Part shown: positions 40,501 through 55,185 of the stretch, in pieces
How positions within the stretch are numbered: the stretch's first letter is position 1
Layout of the letters: each line of letters begins with the position of its first letter
From: Aristolochia californica
Taxonomy: Eukaryota > Streptophyta > Magnoliopsida > Piperales > Aristolochiaceae
Assembly (NCBI GenBank): GCA_029961685.1
Contig: JARWKL010000007.1
Span: forward strand, 12,960,013 to 13,024,012
Direction of reading: 5' to 3'
DNA length: 64,000 bases
Translations under genes and position numbers: made by a program
The notes under the pieces: generated by a model
Told to the model about the DNA's origin: nothing
The model's database searches: none
Seen by the model: the letters and a program-made list of their open reading frames with translations, nothing else

Positions 40501-43500
40501 ATATTTCGTTTCACTTTCTACATTTCATCTTTCTTTCTATATTTTATTTTAGTTTCTATATTTCATCTTTCTTTCTTTATTTCATGTTACTTTCTATATA
40601 TCGTTTTTCGTACTATATTTCATTTTACATTCTATATTTTATTTTCCTTTCTATACTTCATCATTCTTTCTGTATTTCATTTTACTTTCTATAATTCATC
40701 TTTCTTTCTTTATTTTATTTTACTTTCTATATTTCATCTCACTTTCTATATTTTATCTTACTATCTATTTTTCATCTTACCTTCTATTTTTTATTTTACT
40801 TTCTATATTTCATCTTCTTTCTACATTTCATTTTACTTTCTATAATTCAACTTTCTTTCTATATTTTATCTTTCTTTCCATTTTTCCTTTTTCTTTCAAT
40901 ATTTTATTTTATTTTATTTTTATTTCTTCTTTCTTTCTATATTACATTTTACTTTCTATATTTCATATTTCTTTTGATATTTCATTTTTCGTTCTATATT
41001 TCATATTTCATTTTACTTTCTTTATTTTAACCTTCTTTCTATAGTTTATTTTACTTTCTATATTTCATCTTTCTTTCTAAATTTCACTTTACTTTCTATA
41101 TTTAATCTTTCCTTCTGTATTTCATTTTACTTTCTATATTTCATCTTTTTTTCTATATTTTATTTTACTTTCTATTTTTCATCTTACTTTCTATTTTTCA
41201 TTTTACTTTCTATATTTCAACTTCTTTCTATATTTCATTTTCCTTTCTATAATTCATCTTTCTTTCTATAATTCATCTTTCTTTCCATATTTCCATTTTC
41301 ATTCAATATTTCATTTTTTTATTTCATCTTTCTTTATGTTTTACATTTTACTTTCTATATTTCATCTTTCTTTGTACATTTCCTTTAACTTTCTAAATAT
41401 CTTCGCACTTCTTATATTTCATTTTAGTTTCTCTATTTCATCTTTCTTTCTTTATTTCATGTTACTTTCTATATTTAATCTTTCTTTATATATTTCATTT
41501 TACTTTCTATATTTCATTATACTTTCTATATTTCATATTTCATTCTATATTTCATTTTACTTTCTTTATTTTAACCTTCTTTCTATATTTTATTGTACTT
41601 TCTATATTTCATCTTTATTTATAAATTTCATTTTACTTTCTATATTTAATCTTTCTTTCTGTATTTCATTTTACTTTCAATATTTCATCTTTCTTTCTAT
41701 ATTTTATTTTACTTTCTATTTTTCATTTTACTTTCTATTTTTCATTTTACTTTCTATTTTTCATTTTACTTTCTATATTTCAACTTCTTTCAATATTTCA
41801 TTTTCCTTTCTATAATTCATCTTTCTTTCCGTATTTCCTTTTTCTTTCAATATTTCATTTTTTATTTCATCTTTCTTTCTATATTACATTTTACTTTCTA
41901 TATTTCATCTTTCTTTATATATTTATTTTTACTTTCTATGTTTCATATTTCTTTCTATATTTCATTTTTCTTTCTTTATTTTAACCTTATTTCTATATTT
42001 CATTTCACTTTCTATTCTTCATCTTTCTTTCTTTAATTCATGTTACTTTCTATACATCATTTTTTTTACTATATTTTATTTTACTTTCTATATTTCATCT
42101 TTCTTTATAAATTTCTTTTTACTTTCTATATTTCATCTTTCTTTCTATATTTCATTTCACTTTCTATTTTTCATCTTTCTTTCTATATTTCATTTTAGTT
42201 TCTATATTTCATCTTTCTTTCTTTATTTCATGTTACTTTCTATATATCGTTTTTCTTACTATATTTCATTTTACATTCTATATTTTATTTTACTTTCTAT
42301 ACTTCATCATTCTTTCTGTATTTCATTTTACTTTCTATAATTCATTTTTCTTTCTTTATTTTATTTTACTTTCTATATTTCATCTCACTTTCTATATTTT
42401 ATCTTACTATCTATTTTTCATCTTACCTTCTATTGTTTATTTTACTTTCTATATTTCATCTTCTTTCTACATTTCATTTTACTTTCTCTGATTCAACTTT
42501 CTTATTTCATTTTATCTTTCTTTCCATTTTTCCTTTTTCTTTCAATATTTCATTTTATTTTATTTTTATTTCTTCTTTCTTTCTATATTACATTTTACAT
42601 TCTATATTTCATATTTCTTTATATATTTCAATTTACTTTCTACATTTCATATTTCATTCTATATTTCATTTTACTTTCTTTATTTTAACCTTCTTTCTAT
42701 ATTTTATTTTACTTTGTATATGTCATCTTTCTTTCTAAATTTCATTTTACTTTCTAAATTTAATCTTTCTTTCTGTATTTCATTTTAGTTTCTTTATTTC
42801 ATCTTTCTTTCTATATTTTATTTTACCTTCTATTTTTCATCTTACTTTCTATTTTTTATTTTACTTTCTATATTTCAACTTCTTTCTATATTTCATTTTC
42901 CTTTCTATAATTCATCTTTCATTCTATAATTCATCTTTCTTTCCATATTTCATTTTTCTTTCAATATTTCATTTTTTTATTTCATCTTTCTTTCTATATT
43001 ACATTTTACTTTCTATGTCTCATATTTCTTTCTATATTTCATTTTACTTTTTTTATTTTAACCTTCTTTTTATATTGCATTTTACGTTCTATTTTTCACC
43101 TTTCTTTCGTTAATTCATTTTACTTTCTATACATCATTTTTTTACTTTTTATATTTCATCTTTCTTTATAAACTTCATTTTACTTTTTATATTTCATCTT
43201 TCTTTCTATATTTCATTTTACTTTCTATATGTCACCTTTCTTTCTATATTTCATTTCTCTTTCTATATTTGTTTTCACTTTCTATATTTCATCTTTCTTT
43301 CTATATTTCATTTTAGTTTCTATATTTCATCTTTGTTTCTTTATTTCATGTCACTTTCTATATATCATTTTTCTTAATATATTTCATTTTACATTCTATT
43401 TTCCTTTCTATACTTCATCATTCTTTCTGTATTTCATTTTACTTTTTATAAGTCATCTTTCTTTCTTTATTTTATTTTACTTTCTATATTTCATCTCACT

Positions 43501-45600
43501 TTCTATATTTCATCTTACTTTCTATTTTTCATCTTACCTTCTATTTTTCATTTTACTTTCTATATTTCATCTTCTATCTACATTTCATTTTACTTTCTCT
43601 AATTCAACTTCCTTTCTCTATTTTATCTTTCTTTCTATTTTTCCTTTTTCTTTCAATATTTCATTTTATTTTATTTTTATTTCTTCTTTCTTTCTATATT
43701 ACATTTTACTTTCTATATTTCATATTTCTTTAGATATTTCATTTTTTGTTCTATATTTCATATTTCATTCTATATTTCATTTTACTTTCTTTATTTTAAC
43801 CTTCTCTCTATATTTTATTTTACTTTCTATATTTCATATTTCTTTCTAAATTTCACTTTACTTTCTATATTTAATCTTTCCTTCTGTATTTCATTTTAGT
43901 TTCTATATTTCGTCTTTCTTTCTATATTTTATTTTACTTTCTATTTTTCATGTTACTTTCTATTTTTCATTTTACTTTCTATATTTCAACTTCTTTCTAT
44001 ATTTCATTTTCCTTTCTATAATTCATCTTTCTTTCCATATTTCCATTTTCATTCAATATTTCATTTTTTTATTTCATCTTTCTTTCTGTTTTACATTTTA
44101 CTTTCTATATTTCATCTTTCTTTCTATATTTCCTTTAACTTTCTAAATATCTTCGCACTTTCTATATTTCATTTTATTTTCTATATTTCATCTTTCTTTC
44201 TTTATTTCATGTTACTTTCTATATTTCATCTTTTTTTATATATTTCATTTTACTTTCTATATTTCATTATACTTTCTATATTTCATTATACTTTCTATAT
44301 TTCATATTTCATTCTATATTTCATTTTATTTTCTTTATTTTAACCTTCTTTCTATATTTTATTGTACTTTCTATATTTCATCTTTATTTATAAATTTTAT
44401 TTTACTTTCTATATTTAATCTTTCTTTCTGTATTTCATTTCACTTTCAATATTTCATTTTTCTTTCTATATTTTATTTTACTTTCTATTTTTCATCTTAC
44501 TTTCTATTTTTCATTTTACTTTCTATTTTTCATTTTACTTTCTATATTTCAACTTCTTTCAATATTTCATTTTCCATTCTATAATTCATCTTTCTTTCCG
44601 TATTTCCTTTTTCTTTCAATATTTCATTTTTTTATTTCATCTTTCTTTCTATATTACATTTTACTTTCTATATTTCATCTTTCTTTATATATTTCTTTTT
44701 ACTTTCTATGTTTCATATTTCTTTCTACATTTCATTTTTCTTTCTTTATTTTAACCTTATTTCTATATTTCATTTCACTTTCTATTCTTCATCTTTATTT
44801 CTTTAATTCATGTTACTTTCTATACATCATTTTTTTTTACTATATTTTATTTTACTTTCTATATTTCATCTTTCTTTATAAATTTCATTTTACTTTTTAT
44901 ATTTCATCTTTCTTTCTATATTTCTTTTTACTTTCTATATTTCATCTTTCTTTCTATATTTCATTTCACTTTCTATTTTTCATCTTTCTTTCTATATTTC
45001 ATTTTAGTTTCTATATTTCATCTTTCTTTCTTTATTTCATGTTACTTTCTATATATCGTTTTTCTTACTATATTTCATTTTACATTCTATATTTTATTTT
45101 ACTTTCTATACTTCATCATTCTTTCTGTATTTCATTTTACTTTTTATATTTCATCTTTCTTTCTTTATTTTATTTTACTTTCTATATTTCATCTTACTTT
45201 CTAATTTTCATCTTACCTTCTATTTTTCATTTTACTTTCTATATTTCATCTTCTTTCTACATTTCATTTTACTTTCTATATTTCATCCTTCTTTCTTTAT
45301 TTTATTTTACTTTCTATATTTCATCTCACTTTCTATATTTCATCTCACTTTCTATATTTCATCTTACTTTCTAATTTTCATCTTACCTTCTATTTTTCAT
45401 TTTACTTTCTATATTTCATCTTCTTTCTACATTTCATTTTACTTTCTATAATTCAACTTTCTTTCTATATTTTATCTTTCTTTCTATTTTTCCTTTTTCT
45501 TTCAATATTTCATTTTATTTTAATTTTATTTCTTCTTTCTTTCTATATTACATTTTACTTTTTATATTTAATCTTCCTTTAGATATTTCATTTTACTTTC
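37501..45600. repeat. Second family A domain, units of about 2.75 and 3.05 kb
   Basis: The family A tag GTTC (after TTTTTC or TTTTTT) recurs at 37957, 40991 and 43748, with intervals of 3,034 and 2,757. CGCAC tags lie at 38344, 41404 and 44154, with intervals of 3,060 and 2,750. Other family A variants are present too: TTATAAGTCATC (37,647 and 43,446), CTTTCCTTC, TTTATTTATAAATTT and CATATGTC. Bases 43,011-44,154 align with 45-1202 at an offset of 42,952-42,966, so the start of the window and this region descend from one unit type. The units are longer than the 2,087 bp base of the first domain. No gene is seen. Confidence 0.75.
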
Positions 45601-48600
45601 TTTATTTTAACCTTCTTTCTATATTTTATTTTACTTTTTATGTTTCATCTTTCTTTCTAAATTTCATTTTACTTTCTATATTTAATCTTTCTTTCTATAT
45701 TTCATTTTACTTTCTATATTTCTTCTTTCTTTCTATATTTTATTTTACTTTCTATTTTTCATCTTACTTTCTATTTTTCATTTTACTTTCTATATTTCAA
45801 CTTCTTTCTATATTTCATTTTCCTTTCTATAATTCATCTTTCTTTCTGTAATTCATCTTTCTTTCCATATATCCTTTTTCTTTCCATATTTCATTTTTTT
45901 TATTTCATCTCTCTTTCTATATTAGATTTTACTTTCTATGTTTCTTCTATCTTTATATATTTCTTTTTACTTTCTATGTTTCATATTTCTTTATATATTT
46001 CATTTTACTTTCTATATTTCACCTTTCTTTCTTTAATTCATGTTACTTTCTATACATCATTTTTTTTACTATATTTTATTTTACTATCTATATTTCATGT
46101 TTCTTTGTAAATTTCATTTTACTTTTTGTTTTTCATCTTTCTTTCTATATTTCATTTTACTTTCTATATTTCATCTTTCTTTCTATATTTCATTTCACTT
46201 TCTATATTTTATCTTACTTTCTATATTTCATTTTAGTTTCTATATTTCATATTTCTTTCTTTATTTCATGTCACTTTCTATATATCATTTTTCTTACTAT
46301 ATTTCATTTTACATTCTATATTTTATTTTACTTTCTATACTTCATCATTCTTTCTGTATTTCATTTTACATTCTATATTTTGATATTCTTTCTTTATTTT
46401 ATTTCACTTTCTATATTTCATCTGACTCTCTATATTTCATTTACTTTCTATTTTTCATCTTACCTTCTATTTTTTATTTTACTTTCTATATTTCATCTTC
46501 TTTCAACATTTCATTTTACTTTCTATAATTCAACTTTCTTTCTATATTTTATCTTTCTTTCCATTTTTCCTTTTTCTTTCAATATTTCATTTTATTTTAT
46601 TTTTATTTATTCTTTCTTTCTATATTTCATCTTTCTTTAGATATTTCATTTTACTTTCTATATTTCATATTTCATATTTCATTCTATATTTCATTTTACT
46701 TTCTTTATTTTAAACTTCTTTCTATATTTTATTTTACTTTCTATATTTCATCTTTCTTTCTAAATTTCATTTTACTTTCTATATTTAATCTTTCTTTCTG
46801 TATTTCATTTTACTTTCTATATTTCATCTTTCTTTTTATATTTTATTTTACTTTCTATTTTTCATCTTACTTTCTATATTTCAACTTCTTTCTATATTTC
46901 ATTTTACTTTCTATAATTCATCTTTCTTTCCATATTTCCAATTTCATTCAATATTTCATTTTTTTATTTCATCTTTCATTCTTTTTTACATTTTACTTTC
47001 TATATTTCATCTTTCTTTCTTTATTTTATTTTACTTTCTATATTTCTTCTCACTTTCTATATTTCATCTTACTTTCTATTTTTCATCTTACCTTCTATTT
47101 TACATTTTACTTTCTATATTTCATCTTCTTTCTACATTTCATTTTACTTTCTATAATTTAACTTTCTTTCTATATTTTATCTTTCTTTCCATTTTTCCTT
47201 TTTCTTTCAATATTTCATTTTTTTATTTTTCTTTCTTATTTCTTTCTATATTACATTTTACTTTTTATATTTCAACTTTCTTTTGAAATTTCATTTTACT
47301 TTCTATATTTCATATTTCATTCTATATTTCATTTTACTTTTCTTTATTTTAACCTTCTTTCTATATTTTATTTTACTTTCTATATTTCATCTTTCTTTCA
47401 AAATTTCATTTTACTTTCTAAATTTAATCTTTATTTCTGTATTTCATTTTACTTTCTATATTTCATCTTTATTTTTATATTTTATTTTACTTTCTATTTT
47501 TCATCTTACTTTCTATTTTTCATTTTACTTTCTATATTTCAACTTCTTTCTATATTTCATTTTCCTTTCTATAATTCATCTTTCTTTCTATAATTCATCT
47601 TTCTTTCCATATTTCCTTTTTCTTTCAATATTTCATTTTTTTATTTCTTCTTTCTTTCTATATTACATTTTACTTTCTATATTTCATCTTTCTTTATATA
47701 TTTCTTTTTACTTTCTATGTTTCATATTTCTTTCTATATTTCATTTTACTTTCTTTATTTTAACCTTCTTTCTATATTTCATTTTACTTTCTATTTTTCA
47801 CCTTTATTTCTTTAATTCATGTTACTTTCTATACATCATTTTTTTACTATATTTTATTTTACTTTCTATATTTCATCTTTCTTTATAAATTTCATTTTAC
47901 TTTTTATATTTCATCTTTCTTTCTATATTTCATTTTACTTTCTATATTTCATCTTTCTTTCTATATTTCATTTCACTTTCTATATTTCATCTTTCTTTCT
48001 ATATTTCATTTTAGTTTCTATATTTCATCTATCTTTCTTTATTTCATGTTACTTTCTATATATCGTTTCTCTTACTATATTTCATTTTACATTCTATATT
48101 TTATTTTACTTTTTATACTTAATCATTTTTTCTGTATTTAATTTTACTTTCTATATTTCATCTTTCTTTCTTTATTTTATTTTACTTTCTATATTTCATC
48201 TCACTTTCTATATTTCATCTTACTTTCTATTTTTCATCTTACCTTCTATTTTTCATTTTACTTTCTATATTTCATCTTCTTTCTACATTTCATTTTACTT
48301 TCAATAATTCAACTTTCTTTCCATATTTTATCTTTCTTTCCATTTTCCCTTTTTCTTTCAATATTTCAATTTTTTTTTTTTTTTTTGGTCTTTCTTTCTA
48401 TATTACATTTTACTTTATATATTTCATCTTTCTTTAGATATTTCATTTTACTTTCTATATTTCATATTTCATTCTATATTTCATTTTACTTTCTTTATTT
48501 TAACCTTCTTTCTATATTTTATTTTACTTTCTATATTTCATCTTTCTTTCTAAATTTCATTTTACTTTCTAAATTTAATCTTTCTTTCTGTATTTCATTT

Positions 48601-48970
48601 TACTTTCTATATTTCATCTTTCTTTTTATATTTTATTTTACTTTCTATTTTTCATCTTACTTTTTATTTTTCAATTTACTTTCGATATTTCATCTTACTT
48701 TCTATTTTTCATCTTAGCTTCTATTTTTCATTTTACTTTCTATTTTTCATCTTACTTTCTATTTTTCATTTTACTTTCTATATTTCAACTTCTTTCTATA
48801 TTTCATTTTACTTTCTATAATTCATCTTTCTTTCTATAATTCATCTTTCTTTCCATATTTCCATTTTCATTCAATATTTCATTTTTTTATTTCATCTTTC
48901 TTTCTGTTTTTCATTTTACTTTTTATATTTTATCTTTCTTTCTACATTTCCTTTAACTTTCTAAATATCT
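45601..48970. repeat. Transition segment of 19-bp monomers
   Basis: This segment mixes family A-like variants (early part) with variants seen at 8.1-9.6 kb (later part). Sequence from about 47,650 to 48,700 parallels 8,560-9,590, with the CAATAATTC variant, the T-run site and the same order of variants after it. It contains the longest homopolymer in the window, listed separately. No gene is seen. Confidence 0.7.
48370..48386 (+). repeat. 17-bp poly-T run
   Basis: This is a T homopolymer of 17 bases ending in GGTC. The equivalent place at 9261-9276 reads seven T, one A, eight T, then GTTC. Loss of the interrupting A, with growth by one T, would give the uninterrupted run. It is either replication slippage or a sequencing error. 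Confidence 0.85.
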
Positions 48971-51640
48971 TCGCACTTTCTATATTTCATTTTAGTTTCT
49001 ATATTTCATCTTTCTTTCTTTATTTGGTGTTACTTTCGATATTTCATCTTTCTTTATATATTTCATTTTACTTTCTATATTTCATTACACTTCTATATTT
49101 CATATTTCATTCTATATTTCATTTTACTTTCTTTATTTTAGCCTTCTTTCTATATTTCATTTTACTTTTTATATTTCATCTTTCTTTAGATATTTCATTT
49201 TACTTTCTTTATTTTAACCTTCTTTGTATATTTTATTTTACTTTCTATATTTCTTCTTTCTTTCTAAATTTTATTTTAATTTCTATTTTTCATTTTACTT
49301 TCTATTTTTCATTTTTCTTTCTATATTTCAGCTTCTTTCTATATTTCATTTTACTTTCTATAATTCATCTTTCTTTCTATAATTCATCTTTCTTTCCATA
49401 TTTCCATTTTCATTCAATATTTCATTTTTTTATTTCATCTTTCTTTCTGTTTTACATTTTACTTTCTATATTTTATCTTTCTTTCTACATTTCCTTTAAC
49501 TTTCTAAATATCTTCGCACTTTCTATTTTTCATTTTACCTTCTTTCTATATTTCATTTTAGTTTCTATATTTCATCTTTCTTTCTTTATTTGATGTTACT
49601 TTCGATATTTCATCTTTCTATATATATATTTCATTTTACTTTCTATATTTCATTACACTTTCTATATTTCATATTTCTTTCTATATTTCATTTTACTTTC
49701 TTTATTTTAGCCTTCTTTCTATATTTTATTTTACTTTTTATATTTCATCTTTCTTTAGATATTTCATTTTACTTTCTATATTTCATATTTCATTCTGTAT
49801 TTCATTTTACTTTCTTTATTTTAACCTTCTTTGGATATTTTATTTTACTTTCTATATTTCATCTTTCTCTCTAAATTTTATTTTACTTTCTATTTTTCAT
49901 CTTACTTTCTATTTTTCATTTTACTTTCTATATTTCAACTTATTTCTATATTTCATTTTACTTTTTATAATTCATCTTTCTTTCCATATTTCCATTTTCA
50001 TTCAATATTTCATTTTTTTATTTCATCTTTCTTTCATTTTTACATTTTACTTTCTATATTTTATCTTTCTTTCTACATTTCCTTTAACTTTCTAAATATC
50101 TTCGCACTTTCTATATTTCATTTTACCTTATTTCTATATTTCATTTTAGTTTCTATATTTCATCTTTCTTTCTTTATTTGATGTTACTTTCGATATTTCA
50201 TCTTTCTTTATATTTTTTATTTTACTTTCTATATTTCATTACACTTTCTACATTTTATATTTCATTCTATATTTCATTATACTTTCTATATTTTAGCCTT
50301 CTTTCTATATTTTATTTTTCTTTCTATATTTCATCTTTCTTTCTAAATTTCATTGTACTTTCTATATTTAATCTTTCTTTCTGTATTTCATTTTACTTTG
50401 TATATTTCATCTTTCTTTTTATATTTTATTTTACTTTCTATTTTTCATCTTACTTTTTATTTTTCAATTTACTTTCTATATTTCATCTTACTTTCTATTT
50501 TACATCTTACCTTCTATTTTTCATTTTACTTTCTATTTTTCATCTTACTTTCTATTTTTCATTTTACTTTCTGTATTTCAACTTCTTTCTATATTTCATT
50601 TTACTTTCTATAATTCATCTTTCTTTCTATAATTCATCTTTCTTTCCATATTTCCATTTTCATTCAATATTTCATTTTTTTATTTCATCTTTCTTTCTGT
50701 TTTACATTTTACTTTCTATATTTTATCTTTCTTTCTACATTTCTTTTAACTTTCTAAATATCTTCGCACTTTCTATATTTCATTTTACCTTCTTTCTATA
50801 TATCATTTTAGTTTCTATATTTCATCTTTCTTTCTTTATTTGATGTTACTTTCGATATTTCATCTTTCTTTATATATTACATTTTACTTTCTATATTTCA
50901 TATTTCATTCTATATTTCATTTTACTTTCGGTATTTTAGCCTTCTTTCTATATTTTATTTTACTTTTTATATTTCATCTTTCTTTAGATAATACATTCTA
51001 TATTTCATTTTACTTTCTTTATTTTAACCTTCTTTGTATATTTTATTTTACTTTCTATATTTCATCTTTCTTTCTAAATTTTATTTTACTTTCTATTTTT
51101 CATCTTACTTTCTATTTTTCATTTTACTTTCTATATTTCAACTTCTTTCTATATTTTATTTTACTTTCTATAATTCATCTTTCTTTCCATATTTCCATTT
51201 TCATTCAATATTTCATTTTTTTATTTCATCTTTCTTTCTATTTTACATTTTACTTTCTATATTTTATCTTTCTTTCTACATTTCCTTTAACTTTCTAAAT
51301 ATCTTCGCACTTTCTATATTTCATTTTACCTTCTTTCTATATTTCATTTTAGTTTCTATATTTCATTTTTCTTTCTTTATTTGATGTTACTTTCGATATT
51401 TCATCTTTCTTTATATATTTTATTTTACTTTCTATATTTCATTACACTTTCTACATTTCATATTTCATTCTATATTTCATTATACTTTCTATATTTTAGA
51501 CTTCTTTCTATATTTTATTTTTCTTTCTATATTTCATCTTTATTTCTAAATTTCATTGTTTCTATATTTAATCTTTCTTTCTGTATTTCATTTTTCTTTC
51601 TATATATCATCTTTGTTTCTAAATTTTATTGTACTTTCTA
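48971..51640. repeat. Contracted HOR, five units of 541-662 bp
   Basis: A private tag pairing TTTGATG (TTTGGTG in the first unit) with TTACTTTCGATATTTC occurs at 49024, 49590, 50178, 50840 and 51381. The intervals are 566, 588, 662 and 541 bp. CGCAC tags in the same units lie at 48972, 49515, 50103, 50765, 51306 and 51877. Each unit holds the same order: CGCAC tag, TTTAGTTTC step, TTTGATG tag, CATTACACTTTC or a shortened form, a TTTTAGCC or TTTTAACC step, then TATAATTC and CCATATTTCC. Unit length is about a quarter of the family A base unit. Confidence 0.85.
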
Positions 51641-52919
51641 TATTTAATCTTTCTTTCTGTATTTCATTTTACTTTCTATATTTCATCTTTCTTTCTATAT
51701 TTTATTTTACTTTCTATTTTTCATCTTACTTTCTATTTTTCATCTTCTTTTTACATTTCATTTTACTTTCTATAATTCAACTTTTTTTTCTATATTTTAT
51801 CTTTCTTTTTGTTTTTCATTTTACTTTCTATATTTCATCATTCTTTCTACATTTCCTTTAACTTTCTAAATATCTTCGCACTTTCTATATTTCAGTTTAC
51901 CTTCTTTCTATATTTCATTTTAGTTTCTGTATTTCATCTTTCTTTCTTTATTTCATGTTAATTTCTATATTTCATCTTTCTTTATATATTTCATTTTACT
52001 TTCTATATTTCACTATACTTTCTATATTTCACTATACTTTCTATATTTCATTTTACTTTTTTTATTTTAACCTTCTTTCTCTATTTTATTTTACTTTCTA
52101 TTTTTCATCTTACTTTCTATTTTTCATCTTCTTTCTACATTTCATTTTACTTTCTATAATTCAACTTTTTTTTTCTATATTTTATCTTTCTTTCTGTTTT
52201 TCATTTTACTTTCAATATTTCATCATTCTTTCTACATTTCCTTTAACTTTCAAAATATCTTCGCACTTTCTATATTTCAGTTTACCTTCTTTCTATATTT
52301 CATTTTAGTTTCTGTATTTCATCTTTCTTTCTTTATTTCATGTTAATTTCTATATTTCATCTTTCTTTATATATTTCATTTTACTTTCTATATTTCACTA
52401 TACTTTCTATATTTCATTTTACTTTTTTTTATTTTAACCTTCTTTCTCTATTTTATTTTACTTTCTATATTTCATCTTTCTTTCTAAATTTCATTTTATT
52501 TTCTTTATTTAATCTTTCTTTATGTATTTCATTTTACTTTCTATATTTCATCTTTCTTTCTATATTTTATTTTACTTTCTATTTTTCATCTTACTTTCTA
52601 TTTTTCATCTTACTTTCTATTTTTCATTTTGCTTTCTATATTTCAACTTCTTTCTATGTTTCATTTTCCTTTCTATAATTCATCTTTCTTTCTATAATTC
52701 ATCTTACCTTCTATTTTTTCATTTTAGTTCTATAATTAAACTTTCCTTTTATATTTCTTCTTTCTTTGTATATTTCATTTTACTTTCTATATTTCATACT
52801 TCATTCTATATTTCATTTTACTTTCTTTATTTTAACCGTCTTTCTATATTTTATTTTACCTTCTATATTTCATCTTTCTTTCTAAATTTCATTTTACTTT
52901 CTATATTTAATCTTTCTTT
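51641..52919. repeat. 385-bp duplication and 12-kb-like segment
   Basis: CGCAC tags at 51877 and 52262 are 385 bp apart, and the flanking order repeats: TCATCTTC, T-run, GTTTTTCATTTTAC, CATCATTC, TCAGTTTACC, then TTAATTTC. The sequence shares private variants with 12,095-14,262, including TTTATTTAATC, TTTATGTATTTC and the TTTTTTCATTTTAG step, so both places derive from one source. No gene is seen. Confidence 0.78.
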
Positions 52920-55185
52920 CTGTATTTCATTTTACTTTCTATATTTCATCTTTCTTTCTATATTTTGTTTTACTTTCTATTTTTCATCTTACTTTCTACT
53001 TTTCATTTACTTTCTATATTTCAACTTCTTTCTATATTTCATTTTCCTTACTATAATTCATCTTTCTTTAAATATTTCCTTTTTCTTTCAATATTTCATT
53101 TTTTTATTTCATCTTTCTTTCTATATTACATTTTACTTTCTATATTTCATCTTTCTTTATATATTTCTTTTTTACTTTCTATGTTTCATATTTCTTTCTA
53201 TATTTCATTTTACTTTCGTTATTTTAACCTTCTTTCTATATTTTATTTTACTTTCAATTTTTCACCTTTCTTTCTTTATTCATGTTACTTTCTATACATC
53301 ATTTTTTTTACTATATTTTATTTTACTTTCTATATTTCATCTTTCTTTATAAATTTCATTTTACTTTTTATATTTCATCTTTCTTTCTATATTTCATTTT
53401 ACTTTCTATATTTCAACTTTCTTTCTATATTTCATTTCACTTTCTATATTTCATCTTTCTTTCTATATTTCATTTTAGTTTCTATATTTCATATTTCTTT
53501 CTTTATTTCATGTCACTTTCTATATATCATTTTTCTTACTATATTTCATTTTACATTCTATATTTTATTTTACTTTCTATACTTCATCATTCTTTCTGTA
53601 TTTCATTTTACTTTCTATATTTCATCTTTCTTTCTTTATTTTATTTGACTTTCTATATTTCATCTCACTTTCTATATTTCATCTTACTTTCTATTTTTCA
53701 TCTTACCTTCTATTTTTCATTTTACTTTCTATATTTCTTCTTCTTTCTACGTTTCATTTTACTTTCTATAACTCAACTTTCTTTCTATATTTTATCTTTC
53801 TTTCCATTTTCCCTTTTTCTTTCAATATTTTAATTTAATTTATTTTTATTTCTTCTTTCTTTCTATAATACATTTTACTTTCTATATTTCATCTTTCTTT
53901 AGATATTTCATTTTACTTTCTATATTTCATATTTCATTCTATATTTTATTTTACTTTCTTTATTTTAACCCTCTTTCTATATTTTATTTTACTTTCTATA
54001 TTTCATCTTTCTTTCTAAATTTTATTTTACTTTCTATATTTAATCTTTCTTTCTGTATTTCATTTTACTTTCTATATTTCATCTTTCTTTCTATATTTTG
54101 TTTTACTTTATATTTTTCATCTTACTTTCTACTTTTCATTTACTTTCTATATTTCAACTTCTTTCTATATTTCATTTTCCTTTCTATAATTCATCTTTCT
54201 TTAAATATTTCCTTTTTCTTTCAATATTTCATTTTTTTATTTCATCTTTCTTTCTATATTACATTTTACTTTCTATATTTCATCTTTCTTTATATATTTC
54301 TTTTTTACTTTCTATGTTTCATATTTCTTTCTATATTTCATTTTACTTTCTTTATTTTAACCTTCTTTCTATATTTTATTTTACTTTCAATTTTTAACCT
54401 TTCTTTCTTTAATTCATGTTACTTTCTATACATCATTTTTTTACTATATTTTATTTTACTTTCTATATTTCATCTTTCTTTATAAATTTCATTTTACTTT
54501 TTATATTTCATCTTTCTTTCTATATTTCATTTTACTTTCTATATTTCAACTTTCTTTCTATATTTCATTTCACTTTCTATATTTCATCTTTCTTTCTATA
54601 TTTCATTTTAGATTCTATATTTCATCTTTCTTTCTTTATTTCATGTTACTTTCTATATATCGTTTTTCTTACTATATTTCATTTTACATTCTATATTTTA
54701 TTTTACTTTCTATACTTCATCATTCTTTCTGTATTTCATTTTACTTTCTATATTTCATCTTTCTTTCTTTATTTTATTTGACTTTCTATATTTCATCTCA
54801 CTTTCTATATTTCATCTTACTTTCTATTTTTCATCTTACCTTCTATTTTTCATTTTACTTTCTATATTTCTTCTTCTTTCTACGTTTCATTTTACTTTCT
54901 ATAACTCAACTTTCTTTCTATATTTTATCTTTCTTTCCATTTTCCCTTTTTCTTTCAATATTTTAATTTAATTTATTTTTATTTCTTCTTTCTTTCTATA
55001 ATACATTTTACTTTCTATATTTCATCTTTCTTTAGATATTTCATTTTACTTTCTATATTTCATATTTCATTCTATATTTTATTTTACTTTCTTTATTTTA
55101 ACCCTCTTTCTATATTTTATTTTACTTTCTATATTTCATCTTTCTTTCTAAATTTTATTTTACTTTCTATATTTAATCTTTCTTT
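52920..55185. repeat. Tandem duplication, 1,133-bp unit
   Basis: Copy 1 spans about 52,920-54,052 and copy 2 about 54,053-55,185. Matching sites are 52965/54098, 53508/54643 and the TTTTATTTGAC variants near 53,641 and 54,774, offset 1,133 apart from 1-2 bp changes in T-runs. Shared private variants include TCTACTTTTCATTTAC, TATTTCTTCTTC and TTTTAATTTAATT. One tag differs as CATTTTTC in copy 1 (53,526) and CGTTTTTC in copy 2 (54,660). The period is 59.6 monomers. Confidence 0.87.
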
